From Clostridia bacterium (GTDB taxonomy: Bacteria > Bacillota > Clostridia > Oscillospirales > CAG-272), in the NCBI GenBank assembly GCA_017397175.1, contig JAFQKA010000037.1, positions 1 to 32,379 on the forward strand: a stretch of DNA of 32,379 nucleotides, in the 5' to 3' direction. This document shows positions 16,514 through 25,704 of the stretch, piece after piece. Every line of letters starts with the position of its first letter. Within the stretch, counting starts at the first letter, position 1. The notes beneath the pieces are model-generated. The model did no database searches. It was not told where the DNA came from and saw nothing but the letters and a program-made list of their open reading frames with translations. The position numbers and the translations under genes were made by a program.

Positions 16514-19351
16514 TTATTCTTCCTTTTTTTCGGGTTCTTCTTGTGAGATCTCGTCGTCGAGAATGATATTTTCGAACATATCAAATTCTTCCTTTGCTTC
16601 CTCTTTTGCATCATTTATACCGCCGATAAAGGGGAAGGGCTTGCCCGTCTTTTTTCTGGTGATAAGGTCGAGCAGACAGAGAAGCAGGAAAAGTACGGAG
16701 CAAACGGCGGTGCTCGTCATGCCGACCCTGTAGCTTTCGGGACGGTATTCCATTGTCACCTCGTGCTCTCCCGCGTCGATAACAAAGGTGATAAGCGCGT
16801 CAAGTGTTTCAAAATATTCGATCTCCTCGCCGTCAACGGTGATCTTCCAACCCTCGTCGTAAGGAATTGTGGTAAGAATGGTCTGTGTGTCCGTGGGCGC
16901 AAAAATCGTGCCGTAGAAGGAGTCCTCGGTATAGCTCTCAATGTTGAACTGCACTTCCTTCAAACGGGAAATTGCATATTCGTAGGTGGCGTAGTCAATA
17001 TAGTAGAGGCAAAAGCCCTCGTCCTTGATATAGGTTTCGGGTTTGACCAGCGAAAGTCCCACCTTGATGGTGTCACCTGCGGCAAAATCCGAGCCTACCG
17101 AGACGATTCTGGTGGTCTCGTTTCCGTAAAAAGTTCCGTTGTCGGCACCGTTCACTTTCAGCTTCATTTCACGGGGGTAGTCGGAGGGAATGTAAAGATA
17201 ATATTCCGCGCCGTTCATAGGGGCTGTGAATTCGTAATAGAGAGTAGCCTCGCGGTTTGAATTCACCGCCGTGTATTTGAGGTGGCTGGCGATATAAGTC
17301 TCCTCCATGTTCACCATGCTTGTGTCGAATGCTTCCACGGGGGTGTATATCTCAACGGTCTCGCCGATCATCGCCGAGACAAGCTCGTTGACGCGTGCAA
17401 AGGGTGTGTCGTGATCCTCCGTGTTAACGTCAACTATTGCAGGTGTGACGCCGTAAGCCAGGGACAGGGCATTTGCGTTCAGGTATACCGTGTAGTCACC
17501 CTCGGTGAACTGCGCCGTGTGATGGTGCGAAAGATCCTTATCCGAGATTATATACTTGATTCCCAGCAGGGAATCGGTGACGGGAGTACCGCCAAGATAT
17601 TTCGACCAGTGGGATTTTGAAGCGTATCCCAACTGTTTTAAGAACTTGATGGTGTCCGCGTTCAAAGTCGAGGTGGAATTTGAAAGACCTCTGATTCCAA
17701 GGGCCATGTTGTCGTTTGTCTTTCTGTGCTTTGTCTTTTCGAATCGATAGAAAGAGGTGTCCTCCGCTTTAAGACGTTCGACGACGGGGGTCAGCCTGCC
17801 GATAAAATTGTTGTAAGAGCTGTAACTTGAGTAGTAAACGTCGTCGTGTAGATCGAGACAGTTTGAAAGTCCGTTGCAGAAAAGCTCAAGACATACGAAG
17901 ATCACCATTATGGCAGATACCGTCTCTCTGTTCGCCTTTACACGGTGGAGACAGAGCATCACGAGGGTCAGACCCACAAAGGCAAGAGAGAGCCAGACGG
18001 TGTCGATGTCTTGCATGTGCTCGTAGTCGAATTTCTGTATTACGAACAGGAACGCAACAAGCACTGCCGCAGTAGCGGCAAAGGTTTTTGTTGGTACGCT
18101 GTCAATATGCTCGAATGCCCGACTTGCAAGGATCAGCAAAAAGAAGCAGAGCATGAAGCTGTAACGGTAATTTAACCAGTTGGGACGCTGGAATCCGTGC
18201 CACACAAGATCTGCCGTGCTCAGCGAAAAGCTGAGTACAAGGAAGACTATAAAGATTCCCGCAAATATCTTTTTTCTGTCCGGGATCTTCTTTGAAAGGA
18301 AATAGACGGGCACAAGGAATAGGGTCAGGACACCGCAGTAAACAAAGGGCAGTCCCTCGGGACGGACCGTATCGTAAGAGCCGGGGAAGAGCTTTGTGAG
18401 CAGATCCATAAAATCGAATCTTGATACGGGAGAAAAATCGGGATTTGAGAAATCGTTCTTTCCGAAGCTCAGCGAGTAATAAGCGGTGAGGATAATTCCC
18501 ATGGCCATGCCAAGGGCGATGACAGACCACATACCCATTCGGAAAAGAGATTTTATAAAGTGGAGCTTTTCGCCCAGAGGGTTGTTCTCTTTAGCCGTTG
18601 CAAAATAATAGCAGAAGAAGTAGACGGCACAATAGATGCACATCATGTAGCCGATGTAGAAGTTGCTCCAGACTGAGAGGGCAAGGAAGAAAACGAACAT
18701 TTTGAATTTGCCGTACTTTATAAGGCTTTCCATGCCCAAGGTCACAAGGGGCAGCCACATAACGCAGTCTATCCACATGGTGTTGTGCTGCTGAACTATG
18801 CAGTATGCGGACAGAGCATAGAGGCAGGAGAGCATCACCACCGAATATCTGTTCAGCCGACGGCTTGTCTTGTGCAGATAGTAGCCAAAGGTAAGTCCGC
18901 AAAGACCTGTTTTCAGCAGGAACAGGGTCAGAAGTGCTTCAAGTATCTTTGTTTTCGGGAAAAGGCAGACGATGTAGGACAGGGGGCTTGCCACGTAATA
19001 GGCGTAGATACCCATGAACTCGCCGCCAAGGGCACGGGAGAAGGAATAGAGCATGGAGCCACCCTCCATGACCTTGTTCCTCAACGCCTCAAAGAAGTAT
19101 ACGTACTGTCCGTTCAGGTCAAGCACCAGAACCGAGCCGTCGCCAAATGGATGTATCTCCATTGACAGATAGATGAGGTACATGAGAAAAACGGGCAGGA
19201 TAAAGGTCAGCGCCAGGTACGAGGACGGGTTGCAGCCGATCCGTACCGCCGTTTCTACGATAAGATCTTTTATTTTCGTCCAAACAGAGGGCTTTTTGGG
19301 CTGATCGACAGCTTCAGTTTCCTCCGTTAATATGATGTTTTCGTTGTCCAT
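16514..19351 (-). CDS. YfhO-family large membrane protein (GT-C-like)
   Basis: A 945-residue polytopic membrane protein of the YfhO family (PF09586). The N-terminal two thirds hold about a dozen helices; the first loop carries DLNGQYVYFFEAL, an acidic site typical of GT-C glycosyltransferase-like proteins, and MLYSFSRALGGEFMG follows as in YfhO. Residues from about 480 form a soluble beta-rich extracellular region, then a last membrane helix near 890-915 and an acidic cytoplasmic tail. Bacillus YfhO is linked to glycosylation of lipoteichoic acid; the substrate here is unknown. Its AAGGAG site lies inside the end of the DUF951 gene, which stops one base before the ATG, so the pair is tightly coupled. 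Confidence 0.92.
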   Translation of the reverse strand: MDNENIILTEETEAVDQPKKPSVWTKIKDLIVETAVRIGCNPSSYLALTFILPVFLMYLIYLSMEIHPFGDGSVLVLDLNGQYVYFFEALRNKVMEGGSMLYSFSRALGGEFMGIYAYYVASPLSYIVCLFPKTKILEALLTLFLLKTGLCGLTFGYYLHKTSRRLNRYSVVMLSCLYALSAYCIVQQHNTMWIDCVMWLPLVTLGMESLIKYGKFKMFVFFLALSVWSNFYIGYMMCIYCAVYFFCYYFATAKENNPLGEKLHFIKSLFRMGMWSVIALGMAMGIILTAYYSLSFGKNDFSNPDFSPVSRFDFMDLLTKLFPGSYDTVRPEGLPFVYCGVLTLFLVPVYFLSKKIPDRKKIFAGIFIVFLVLSFSLSTADLVWHGFQRPNWLNYRYSFMLCFFLLILASRAFEHIDSVPTKTFAATAAVLVAFLFVIQKFDYEHMQDIDTVWLSLAFVGLTLVMLCLHRVKANRETVSAIMVIFVCLELFCNGLSNCLDLHDDVYYSSYSSYNNFIGRLTPVVERLKAEDTSFYRFEKTKHRKTNDNMALGIRGLSNSTSTLNADTIKFLKQLGYASKSHWSKYLGGTPVTDSLLGIKYIISDKDLSHHHTAQFTEGDYTVYLNANALSLAYGVTPAIVDVNTEDHDTPFARVNELVSAMIGETVEIYTPVEAFDTSMVNMEETYIASHLKYTAVNSNREATLYYEFTAPMNGAEYYLYIPSDYPREMKLKVNGADNGTFYGNETTRIVSVGSDFAAGDTIKVGLSLVKPETYIKDEGFCLYYIDYATYEYAISRLKEVQFNIESYTEDSFYGTIFAPTDTQTILTTIPYDEGWKITVDGEEIEYFETLDALITFVIDAGEHEVTMEYRPESYRVGMTSTAVCSVLFLLLCLLDLITRKKTGKPFPFIGGINDAKEEAKEEFDMFENIILDDEISQEEPEKKEE

Positions 19352-19352
19352 T

Positions 19353-19556
19353 TCAGTTCTCCTTGTGCTCGGTCAGCCGTTTGACCGATTTTTCGAATTT
19401 TATGCGGTCGAGAGTCATGTCCCGTCCGCATTTTTCGCAAATAACGCGCACATCGCTTCCGACTCTCATAACGGTGAATATTTTCGAGCCGCAGGGGTGC
19501 GGCTTTTTCATTTCAAAGCGATCCCCCACGGAAATTTTCAGTATTTCAGGCTTCAT
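19353..19556 (-). CDS. DUF951 family small protein
   Basis: A 67-residue basic protein of the DUF951 (PF06107) family, widespread in Firmicutes and of unknown function. The family pattern is clear: KKPHPCGS with C22, then CEKCG with C40 and C43, and the closing RIKFEKSVKRL. The Cys and His residues could bind a metal, which is inference. An AAAGGAG site lies six bases before ATG. It is the first gene of the seven-gene minus-strand operon and directly precedes yfhO. Confidence 0.93.
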   Translation of the reverse strand: MKPEILKISVGDRFEMKKPHPCGSKIFTVMRVGSDVRVICEKCGRDMTLDRIKFEKSVKRLTEHKEN

Positions 19557-19604
19557 TTTGTCTCCTTTTGGGCAAAAATTGAAAATTTTACCCCATTCTA
19601 AAAT

Positions 19605-19633
19605 ATGATACCATAAAATTTCCGTTTTGTAAA
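19605..19633 (-). promoter_or_regulatory. Promoter of the DUF951-yfhO-ruvAB operon
   Basis: On the minus strand TTTACA (19628-19633), a 17-base spacer and TATCAT (19605-19610), preceded by TG-n as an extended -10. It lies about 50 bases before the DUF951 start and 24 bases from the -35 of the divergent ruvC promoter. Confidence 0.75.
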
Positions 19634-19657
19634 GATATAATATTTTATAAAAAACAT

Positions 19658-19686
19658 TTGACTTAATTATACAAATGTGCTATAAT
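19658..19686 (+). promoter_or_regulatory. Consensus promoter of the ruvC operon
   Basis: TTGACT (19658-19663), a 17-base spacer and a perfect TATAAT (19681-19686), 27 bases before the ruvC ATG. It is back to back with the DUF951 operon promoter, so one AT-rich region could control both arms of the Ruv system. Confidence 0.92.
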
Positions 19687-19713
19687 ATAAAGAACTATAA
19701 GATGGAGGCGTCT

Positions 19714-20211
19714 ATGATAATTCTCGGAATCGACCCCGGAATTGCCCTTGTGGGCTGGGGCGTGGTTGAATACAGCGGAACCAAATTCCGTCCAATAGCC
19801 TTCGGGTCTATCAGCACCCCCAAGGACCTGCCCACTCACAAGCGGCTTGAAATGATATACAGCGACCTGTGTCAGATAATCGACCGTTACCACCCCGAGC
19901 AGGCTGCGATCGAGGAGCTGTTTTTCAATACGAACATTACCACGGGTATTCGGGTCAGCGAAGCGAGAGGGGTCATTCTCTTGGCTTGCTCACATAAGGG
20001 ACTCGTACTTCAGGAGTACACCCCCCTGCAGGTAAAGCAGGCAGTGGTAGGCTACGGCCGCGCGGAGAAAAAGCAGGTCATTACGATGGTGACGAACATT
20101 TTGGGACTTTCAAAGCCTCCCAAACCCGACGATACGGCAGACGCTCTGGCAATCGCCATCTGCCACGGACACAGCGGGCTGTCCGCTTTGGCGGCATATT
20201 ACAACAACTAA
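19714..20211 (+). CDS. ruvC: Crossover junction endodeoxyribonuclease RuvC
   Basis: A 165-residue Holliday-junction resolvase. ATG 19714 (MIILGIDPGIALVGWG) is preferred because GGAGG lies six bases upstream; the longer frame would begin inside the -10 box. The four RNase H-like acidic residues are D7 (GIDPG), E67 (AIEELFF), D140 and D143 (DDTADALAIA). Length fits the family. It is transcribed away from ruvAB and followed 10 bases later by the methyltransferase gene with its own GGAG site. Confidence 0.96.
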   Translation: MIILGIDPGIALVGWGVVEYSGTKFRPIAFGSISTPKDLPTHKRLEMIYSDLCQIIDRYHPEQAAIEELFFNTNITTGIRVSEARGVILLACSHKGLVLQEYTPLQVKQAVVGYGRAEKKQVITMVTNILGLSKPPKPDDTADALAIAICHGHSGLSALAAYYNN

Positions 20212-20221
20212 GGAGAACACT

Positions 20222-21100
20222 ATGTGGTGTGCAGATAAATGGAAAGACTACGAGCTTCTCGATACCTCAAACGGAGAACGACTTGAAAAATGGGGGAAGT
20301 ACACTCTCATTCGTCCCGATCCTCAGATAATCTGGCGCGGCGACGAAAAGCACCCCCTGTGGAAAAAGGCAGACGGTATCTACCGCCGTTCATCTAAAGG
20401 CGGTGGCGGCTGGGTGAAGAACAACACCCCCGAAAGCTGGACCATCAGCTACGGCGACCTCCGCTTCCTGATCAAGCCCATGGGCTTTAAGCACACGGGA
20501 CTTTTTCCCGAGCAGGCGGCAAACTGGGATTGGTTCTCGGATCTGATAAAGAGAGCCAACAGACCTGTAAAGGTGCTGAATCTTTTTGCCTACACCGGCG
20601 GTGCCACGGTAGCCGCGGCAAAGGCGGGCGCGTCTGTCTGCCACGTTGACGCCTCAAAAGGAATGGTGGCGCAGGCAAAGGAAAATGCAAAGCTTTCGGG
20701 GCTTGAGGCCGCACCTATCCGCTATATCGTCGACGACTGTAAGAAGTTTATTGAACGAGAGATCCGCCGCGGAAACACCTACGACGGTATCATCATGGAC
20801 CCGCCGTCCTACGGCAGAGGTCCAAACGGCGAGGTCTGGAAGATAGAGGACAGCATAGACGAGTTTGTGACTTTGGCATCAAGAGTTCTTTCGGATAAGC
20901 CCCTGTTCTTCCTTATAAACTCCTATACAACGGGACTTTCGCCTTTGACTATGAGCTATATACTCAACCTCAGAGTTAAGGAAAAGTTCGGTGGTAAGAC
21001 CGAGGCGGGCGAGCTTGGATTGCCCGTAACAAGCACGAAGAATCCGCTGCCCTGCGGCGCAAGCGCCAGATGGCAGAGCGAGGCGGCAAGAGAAAACTGA
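20222..21100 (+). CDS. Class I SAM-dependent methyltransferase, probable 23S rRNA methylase (COG1092-like)
   Basis: A 292-residue Rossmann-fold methyltransferase. The N-terminal part (to about 90) ends in FKHTGLFPEQAANWDWF, typical of the RlmI/RlmK-like group. SAM-binding motif I is LNLFAYTGGATVAAAKAG (near 120-137), the acidic residue after strand 2 is in HVDASKG, and motif IV is MDPPSYGRG. Related proteins modify 23S rRNA. It lacks an N-terminal PUA domain and so is shorter than RlmI (about 390). The target base is not predictable here. The gene lies between ruvC and the ECF genes in one probable transcript. Confidence 0.85.
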   Translation: MWCADKWKDYELLDTSNGERLEKWGKYTLIRPDPQIIWRGDEKHPLWKKADGIYRRSSKGGGGWVKNNTPESWTISYGDLRFLIKPMGFKHTGLFPEQAANWDWFSDLIKRANRPVKVLNLFAYTGGATVAAAKAGASVCHVDASKGMVAQAKENAKLSGLEAAPIRYIVDDCKKFIEREIRRGNTYDGIIMDPPSYGRGPNGEVWKIEDSIDEFVTLASRVLSDKPLFFLINSYTTGLSPLTMSYILNLRVKEKFGGKTEAGELGLPVTSTKNPLPCGASARWQSEAAREN

Positions 21101-21120
21101 AAACGGAAAAAGATCAAAGA

Positions 21121-21990
21121 ATGGAAAACGAAGTATTTATAAAAGCCGAAAACCTTTCGTATGCATACGAGGAGGACGACGGCACACCCCAAAAGGCGGT
21201 TTTGCGCGGGGTCTCCCTTGAGATCAAAAAAGGCGAATACGTAGCGATCCTGGGCCATAACGGCTCGGGGAAATCTACCTTTGCAAAGCTGCTCAATATG
21301 ATCCTTGTGCCCGACAGCGGAAGGCTTTGGGTAGCAGGACACGAGCTGACCTCAGAGACCTTTGACGAAAAGGAACTGCTTGAGGTCCGCCGCAAGATCG
21401 GAATGGTCTTCCAGAACCCCGACAACCAGCTGGTGGCGACGGTGGTTGAGGAGGACGTGGCGTTCGGCCCCGAAAATATCGGCGTACCCTCAAAGGAAAT
21501 ACGTGAGAGGGTAGATAAAGCCCTTGAAACGGTAGGCATGACCGAGTATGCACGGCACAGCCCCGACCGCCTCTCGGGCGGACAGAAGCAGAGAGTTGCC
21601 ATTGCGGGTATCATCGCCATGATGCCCGAGTGCATGGTGCTGGACGAGGCTACGGCTATGCTCGATCCCGTGGGACGGCGCGAGGTCATGGACACGGTCG
21701 ACCGCCTGAGAGCCGAGAAGGGAATAACCGTTCTAAACATCACCCACCACATGAATGAAGCGGTGAGAGCGGACAGAGTTATCGTTATAAACGACGGTAA
21801 AATATATATGGACGGCACTCCCGATCAGGTGTTTGCGAGAGCAAAAGAGCTTGAAGCGGTGGGTCTTGAGGTTCCTCAGTGCACCGCTCTTATTGACGCG
21901 TTGCGTGAAAAGGGCGTGAGGATTGAGGGCAAGTCGACTACCCCCGAGGCTTGTGCCGACCTGCTTACCCGTTTTTTGAAAAAATCTTGA
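21121..21990 (+). CDS. ecfA1: Energy-coupling factor transporter ATPase EcfA1
   Basis: A 289-residue ATPase, one of the two of an ECF importer that powers interchangeable S-components for vitamins or metals. I use ATG 21121 (MENEVFIKAENLSY), 20 bases after the preceding stop. Walker A GHNGSGKST is at 45-53, the Q-loop is FQNPDNQ, the signature is LSGGQKQR and Walker B is MVLDEATAMLD; DEATAMLD is the form usual for EcfA1. The ribosome site is weak. The gene order ecfA1-ecfA2-ecfT-truA matches the Firmicute arrangement. Confidence 0.95.
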   Translation: MENEVFIKAENLSYAYEEDDGTPQKAVLRGVSLEIKKGEYVAILGHNGSGKSTFAKLLNMILVPDSGRLWVAGHELTSETFDEKELLEVRRKIGMVFQNPDNQLVATVVEEDVAFGPENIGVPSKEIRERVDKALETVGMTEYARHSPDRLSGGQKQRVAIAGIIAMMPECMVLDEATAMLDPVGRREVMDTVDRLRAEKGITVLNITHHMNEAVRADRVIVINDGKIYMDGTPDQVFARAKELEAVGLEVPQCTALIDALREKGVRIEGKSTTPEACADLLTRFLKKS

Positions 21991-22001
21991 AGGATCAAAC
22001 T

Positions 22002-22847
22002 ATGTCAGAAATAAAACTTGAAAACGTGTCCTACGTGTACAGCGAGGATACGCCATACGAAAAAAGAGCGCTGACCGACGTTACCGCCACTATAAAAAGC
22101 GGTGCCATAACGGGAATCATCGGCCACACGGGTTCGGGAAAATCCACCCTTGTTCAGATGCTCAACGGCCTGACCCGTCCAATGTCGGGCAGAGTTCTGC
22201 TTGACGGAAAGGACATCTGGGAGGACCCCAAAAAGATAAGTGACGTGCGCTTCCGAGTGGGACTTGTCATGCAGTATCCCGAATATCAGCTTTTCGACGA
22301 GACGATACGCGCCGATATCGCCTTTGGTCCCAAGAATATGGGACTTGATAAGGAAGAGATCGAGCGCCGCGTGCTTGAAGCGGCGGATTTTGCTGGAGTT
22401 GACCGCGAATGGCTTGATAAATCTCCCTTTGATCTGTCGGGCGGACAGAAAAGACGTGCGGCAATAGCGGGAATCATCGCCATGCGCCCCGAGATTCTCG
22501 TGCTTGACGAGCCTGCGGCAGGACTTGACCCTGCGGGCAGAAAAAATATTATGGAAGGTCTTTGCGCTTACCGCGACAAAACGGGGTCTTCCGTAGTCAT
22601 AGTCAGCCACAGCATGGAGGACATGGCGCAGTATTGCGACGACATAATCGTCATCAGCGACGGTCGCGTTATCGCTCAGGGAAAGAAGGAAGAAGTCTTC
22701 TCTCAGAGCGACCTGCTTCGCTCGGTGGGACTTGATATTCCCCAGATAACTCTTGTTATGCGGCTGCTTGCCGACAACGGGATCAACGTCAACACGGGAG
22801 TTTACACGGTGGAGGACGCCGTAAATGAAATTTACAAACTGATTTAA
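22002..22847 (+). CDS. ecfA2: Energy-coupling factor transporter ATPase EcfA2
   Basis: A 281-residue partner of EcfA1. ATG 22002 (MSEIKLENVSYVY) follows GAAGGA that overlaps the ecfA1 stop, so translation is probably coupled. Walker A GHTGSGKST is at 41-49, the Q-loop is MQYPEYQLF, the signature is LSGGQKRR and Walker B is LVLDEPAAGLDP, the EcfA2 form. Both ATPases look catalytically complete and are expected to form a heterodimer on EcfT. Confidence 0.95.
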   Translation: MSEIKLENVSYVYSEDTPYEKRALTDVTATIKSGAITGIIGHTGSGKSTLVQMLNGLTRPMSGRVLLDGKDIWEDPKKISDVRFRVGLVMQYPEYQLFDETIRADIAFGPKNMGLDKEEIERRVLEAADFAGVDREWLDKSPFDLSGGQKRRAAIAGIIAMRPEILVLDEPAAGLDPAGRKNIMEGLCAYRDKTGSSVVIVSHSMEDMAQYCDDIIVISDGRVIAQGKKEEVFSQSDLLRSVGLDIPQITLVMRLLADNGINVNTGVYTVEDAVNEIYKLI

Positions 22848-22855
22848 GGAAAACT

Positions 22856-23674
22856 ATGAAAAACATCGCATTGGGACAGTATTATCCTACCGGCTCGGTG
22901 ATCCACCGTGCCGATCCGAGAATGAAATTGATCTTGGCTGTCCTTTTCATCGTTTGCACTTTCCTGTGCAAAAATATTTACAGCTTCGGGGCGATACTCT
23001 TGGCGTCTGTCTTGCTGGTTTTAGTCAGCCGTATTCCGCTGAAAACCGTCCTGCGCTCGATTCGCGCGCTGCTGTTCATCATGATCTTTACCCTCGTCAT
23101 AAATGTTTTTATGACCAAGGGCGAGGTGCTTCTCTTTGAGTGGAAGTTTATCCATATCTACCGCGAGGGTATCGTCAACGCTTGCTTTATGCTGGTGAGG
23201 ATCTTCGCGCTGATCATCGGCACCAGCATTCTGTTGACCTATACAACCACGCCCATCGCACTGACCGACGCTATCGAGAGCTTGCTGTCTCCGTTGAAGA
23301 AGATAAAGCTCCCGATCCACGAGTTTGCCATGATGATGACTATCGCGCTCCGCTTTATCCCCACTCTCATGGAGGAGACCGAGAAGATAATGGCGGCGCA
23401 GAAGGCAAGAGGCGCGGATTTTACGAACGGAAGTCTTATAAAGCGCGCAAAAGCGCTGATACCTATTCTTATACCCCTTTTCGTGTCGGCATTCAGACGC
23501 GCCGACGAGCTTTCGGTGGCTATGGAATGCCGTTGCTACCACGGCGGAGAGGGACGAACTTCAATGAGAGTTTTAAAATACAGAGCAAGCGATTTTCTGC
23601 TTTTTCTTGCCTTTGCGGCACTGTGCGCGGGACTGATCGCTCTGAATCTGCTCAAAACGCCCTTTGCATTGTAA
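22856..23674 (+). CDS. ecfT: Energy-coupling factor transmembrane protein EcfT
   Basis: A 272-residue membrane scaffold that connects the two ATPases to an S-component. It begins with the family hallmark GQYYPTGSVIHRADPRMKL and has five to six hydrophobic segments. The two coupling-helix motifs are QKARGADF (near 182-188) and AMECRCYHGGEGRT (near 221-234). The second has Cys instead of the more usual Gly after Arg, a form that I believe is common in clostridial EcfT. No S-component gene is adjacent, indicating a shared (group II) module. It starts 8 bases after ecfA2 with AAGGA upstream. Confidence 0.94.
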   Translation: MKNIALGQYYPTGSVIHRADPRMKLILAVLFIVCTFLCKNIYSFGAILLASVLLVLVSRIPLKTVLRSIRALLFIMIFTLVINVFMTKGEVLLFEWKFIHIYREGIVNACFMLVRIFALIIGTSILLTYTTTPIALTDAIESLLSPLKKIKLPIHEFAMMMTIALRFIPTLMEETEKIMAAQKARGADFTNGSLIKRAKALIPILIPLFVSAFRRADELSVAMECRCYHGGEGRTSMRVLKYRASDFLLFLAFAALCAGLIALNLLKTPFAL

Positions 23675-23678
23675 GACC

Positions 23679-24428
23679 ATGAAGATATTGCTTAAAATTC
23701 GGTTCGTCGGCACAAATTATGCCGGCTACCAGGTACAAAATAACGCGCCCACCGTTCAGGGTGAGCTTTGCCGCGCGGCAGAGCAGCTTTTCGGGGGTCG
23801 GTGCGACGTGACGGGCTGCAGCCGGACCGACAGCGGAGTTCACGCAAATATGTTTTGCGCCGCCGTTACAAATCATGGTTCAAACATCCTTGAAACCACC
23901 GTTCCCACGGAAAAGATCCCTCGCGCCATGAACGCTTTTCTTCCACCCGACATCGCGGTGATTTCCGCCTCCGAGGTGGAGGACGGTTTTCACCCGCGCT
24001 ATGATGTGAAGTCGAAGGAATACGTTTATCTCATTCAAAACGGCGGCGAGCGGGACCCTTTTATGGCAGACAGATGCTTGTTTTATCCCAGAAGCCTTGA
24101 CACGGATAAAATGAACGAAGCGGCGAAAAAATTTGTGGGTGAGCATGATTTTGCCGCATATATGGCGGCAGGGTCAAAGGTGGAATCCACCGTCCGCACG
24201 ATCTATCGTGCATCGGTGACGCGCGATGGCGGTATGATCCGCTTTTCGGTTCGCGGAAACGGATTCCTTTACAACATGGTGCGGATAATGACGGGAACGC
24301 TCATAGCCGTGGGAGGGGGCAGAATATCTCCCGACCAGATACCGTCGATCACTCAAAGCCTTGACAGAAAAAGGGCAGGAAGTACGGCACCCGCGTGCGG
24401 GCTTTACTTAAACGATGTAGAATATTGA
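23679..24428 (+). CDS. truA: tRNA pseudouridine(38-40) synthase TruA
   Basis: A 249-residue enzyme that makes pseudouridine at positions 38-40 of the tRNA anticodon arm. The catalytic Asp is D51 in CSRTDSGVHA. The N-terminal FVGTNYAGYQVQ, the central FHPRYDVKSKEYVY and the C-terminal GNGFLYNMVRIMTG are all diagnostic. ATG 23679 lies 4 bases after the ecfT stop and has no strong ribosome site, so it probably relies on coupling. In Bacilli truA is followed by rplM-rpsI; here DUF5711 follows instead. Confidence 0.96.
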   Translation: MKILLKIRFVGTNYAGYQVQNNAPTVQGELCRAAEQLFGGRCDVTGCSRTDSGVHANMFCAAVTNHGSNILETTVPTEKIPRAMNAFLPPDIAVISASEVEDGFHPRYDVKSKEYVYLIQNGGERDPFMADRCLFYPRSLDTDKMNEAAKKFVGEHDFAAYMAAGSKVESTVRTIYRASVTRDGGMIRFSVRGNGFLYNMVRIMTGTLIAVGGGRISPDQIPSITQSLDRKRAGSTAPACGLYLNDVEY

Positions 24429-24449
24429 AAAAACGAGGAGGTGAGACAC

Positions 24450-25694
24450 GTGGCAGAAAAGAATACGAAAAAGCGCAATATGGGGCTGACAGATAAAAAT
24501 GACGTTCGCATGGAAGATGATGCCTTTGAGAGCGCCGCGCCGAAAAATAAATACTATCTGTCGGTGTCCCGCCGCTATAATTTCGCAAAATACGTGGTGC
24601 TTATAGCCTTCATGTGCTTTCTTCTCATATCCCTTATGGCAAACCGCGAGAATATTACCTACGAAAACTTTCTTCTGCTCATAAAGGACGTAAACTTGGC
24701 GGCGAGAACCGCAAATAAGTCCTACGAGACCATCAATTACAGCGAGGATTCGGAGCAGACAGTCACAAAATATAAAAACAACCTGGTGGTAACGGGAAGC
24801 TCGGGTGTAAAGATCTTCAGCGGCACGGGTGACCAGGTCTATTCGGGTAAGGAAAAATTTTCAAAGCCGCGAGCCGTCTCATCTGACAAGTATCTGTTGG
24901 TCTACGATTTTAGCGGTACGAAATTTTCTCTTTACAACACTTTCACCTCGGTTTTCAGCGACAGCTTTGAATACGGTATAACCGATGGCGCCATTTCCGA
25001 CAGCGGAACCTTTGCCCTCGTCAGCCGTACCAAGGAATATAATTATGCGGTGATGGTCTATTCGAAGAATTGCAATCTTATTAACCGCTACCGAGGCAAC
25101 GAGTACGTGATCGACGTTGCCATATCCGATGACGGAAAGCGCATAGCCATTGTAATGGTCGAGGCCGAGGGCGGATATTATAACACCACTCTCATGCTCT
25201 GCGAGCCTGGTTCGGAGGAGGTCATTCAGACCCTTACTCTCAGTCACGTTTTCCCTGTAAAATGTGCTTTTTCCGACGATTCAAACCTGGCGCTTGTGTG
25301 CGACAAGGAAGTATATTTATATGATAAAAACGGCAGCTTGAGAGGTAATTTCCCCATTTCCGGGGAGCTTGACCGAGTTTCCTGCCAAGGGGATCACGTT
25401 GCACTTGCTATGGCAGACAACGCCGTTCAGTCGGATAACACGGTTATAGTTCTTGACTATAAGGGCAACGTAAAATACGAGGGTGATATTCAGGCAAGAA
25501 TATCCGATATTGAGCTTCACGGGGGCAGTCTTTTCGTACTTACCGATACGGATGTACGAAGAATATCTCTGTCCGACGGAAAAGAACGCTCAGAGCAGGT
25601 ACAGGGATACTCGAAGGATCTTGTGGTATTCAGCCGTGACGACGTTATGCTCTGCACGAAAAGCAAGGCCGAGCATATTGACCTGAGAAACTAA
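24450..25694 (+). CDS. DUF5711 family protein: one membrane anchor plus beta-propeller-like domain
   Basis: A 414-residue protein of unknown function. I choose GTG 24450, since AGGAGGTGAG lies at the correct distance; the earlier in-frame GTG at 24441 is part of that ribosome site. A basic and acidic cytoplasmic tail of about 45 residues is followed by one helix (YVVLIAFMCFLLISLMA, near 47-63). The rest carries repeated short strands such as AISDSGTFALV, AISDDGKRIAIV and AFSDDSNLALV, spaced like blades of a WD40/PQQ-type propeller, presumably outside the cell. It is followed 10 bases later by cvpA. Confidence 0.85.
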   Translation: MAEKNTKKRNMGLTDKNDVRMEDDAFESAAPKNKYYLSVSRRYNFAKYVVLIAFMCFLLISLMANRENITYENFLLLIKDVNLAARTANKSYETINYSEDSEQTVTKYKNNLVVTGSSGVKIFSGTGDQVYSGKEKFSKPRAVSSDKYLLVYDFSGTKFSLYNTFTSVFSDSFEYGITDGAISDSGTFALVSRTKEYNYAVMVYSKNCNLINRYRGNEYVIDVAISDDGKRIAIVMVEAEGGYYNTTLMLCEPGSEEVIQTLTLSHVFPVKCAFSDDSNLALVCDKEVYLYDKNGSLRGNFPISGELDRVSCQGDHVALAMADNAVQSDNTVIVLDYKGNVKYEGDIQARISDIELHGGSLFVLTDTDVRRISLSDGKERSEQVQGYSKDLVVFSRDDVMLCTKSKAEHIDLRN

Positions 25695-25704
25695 AGGAGG
25701 ATAT

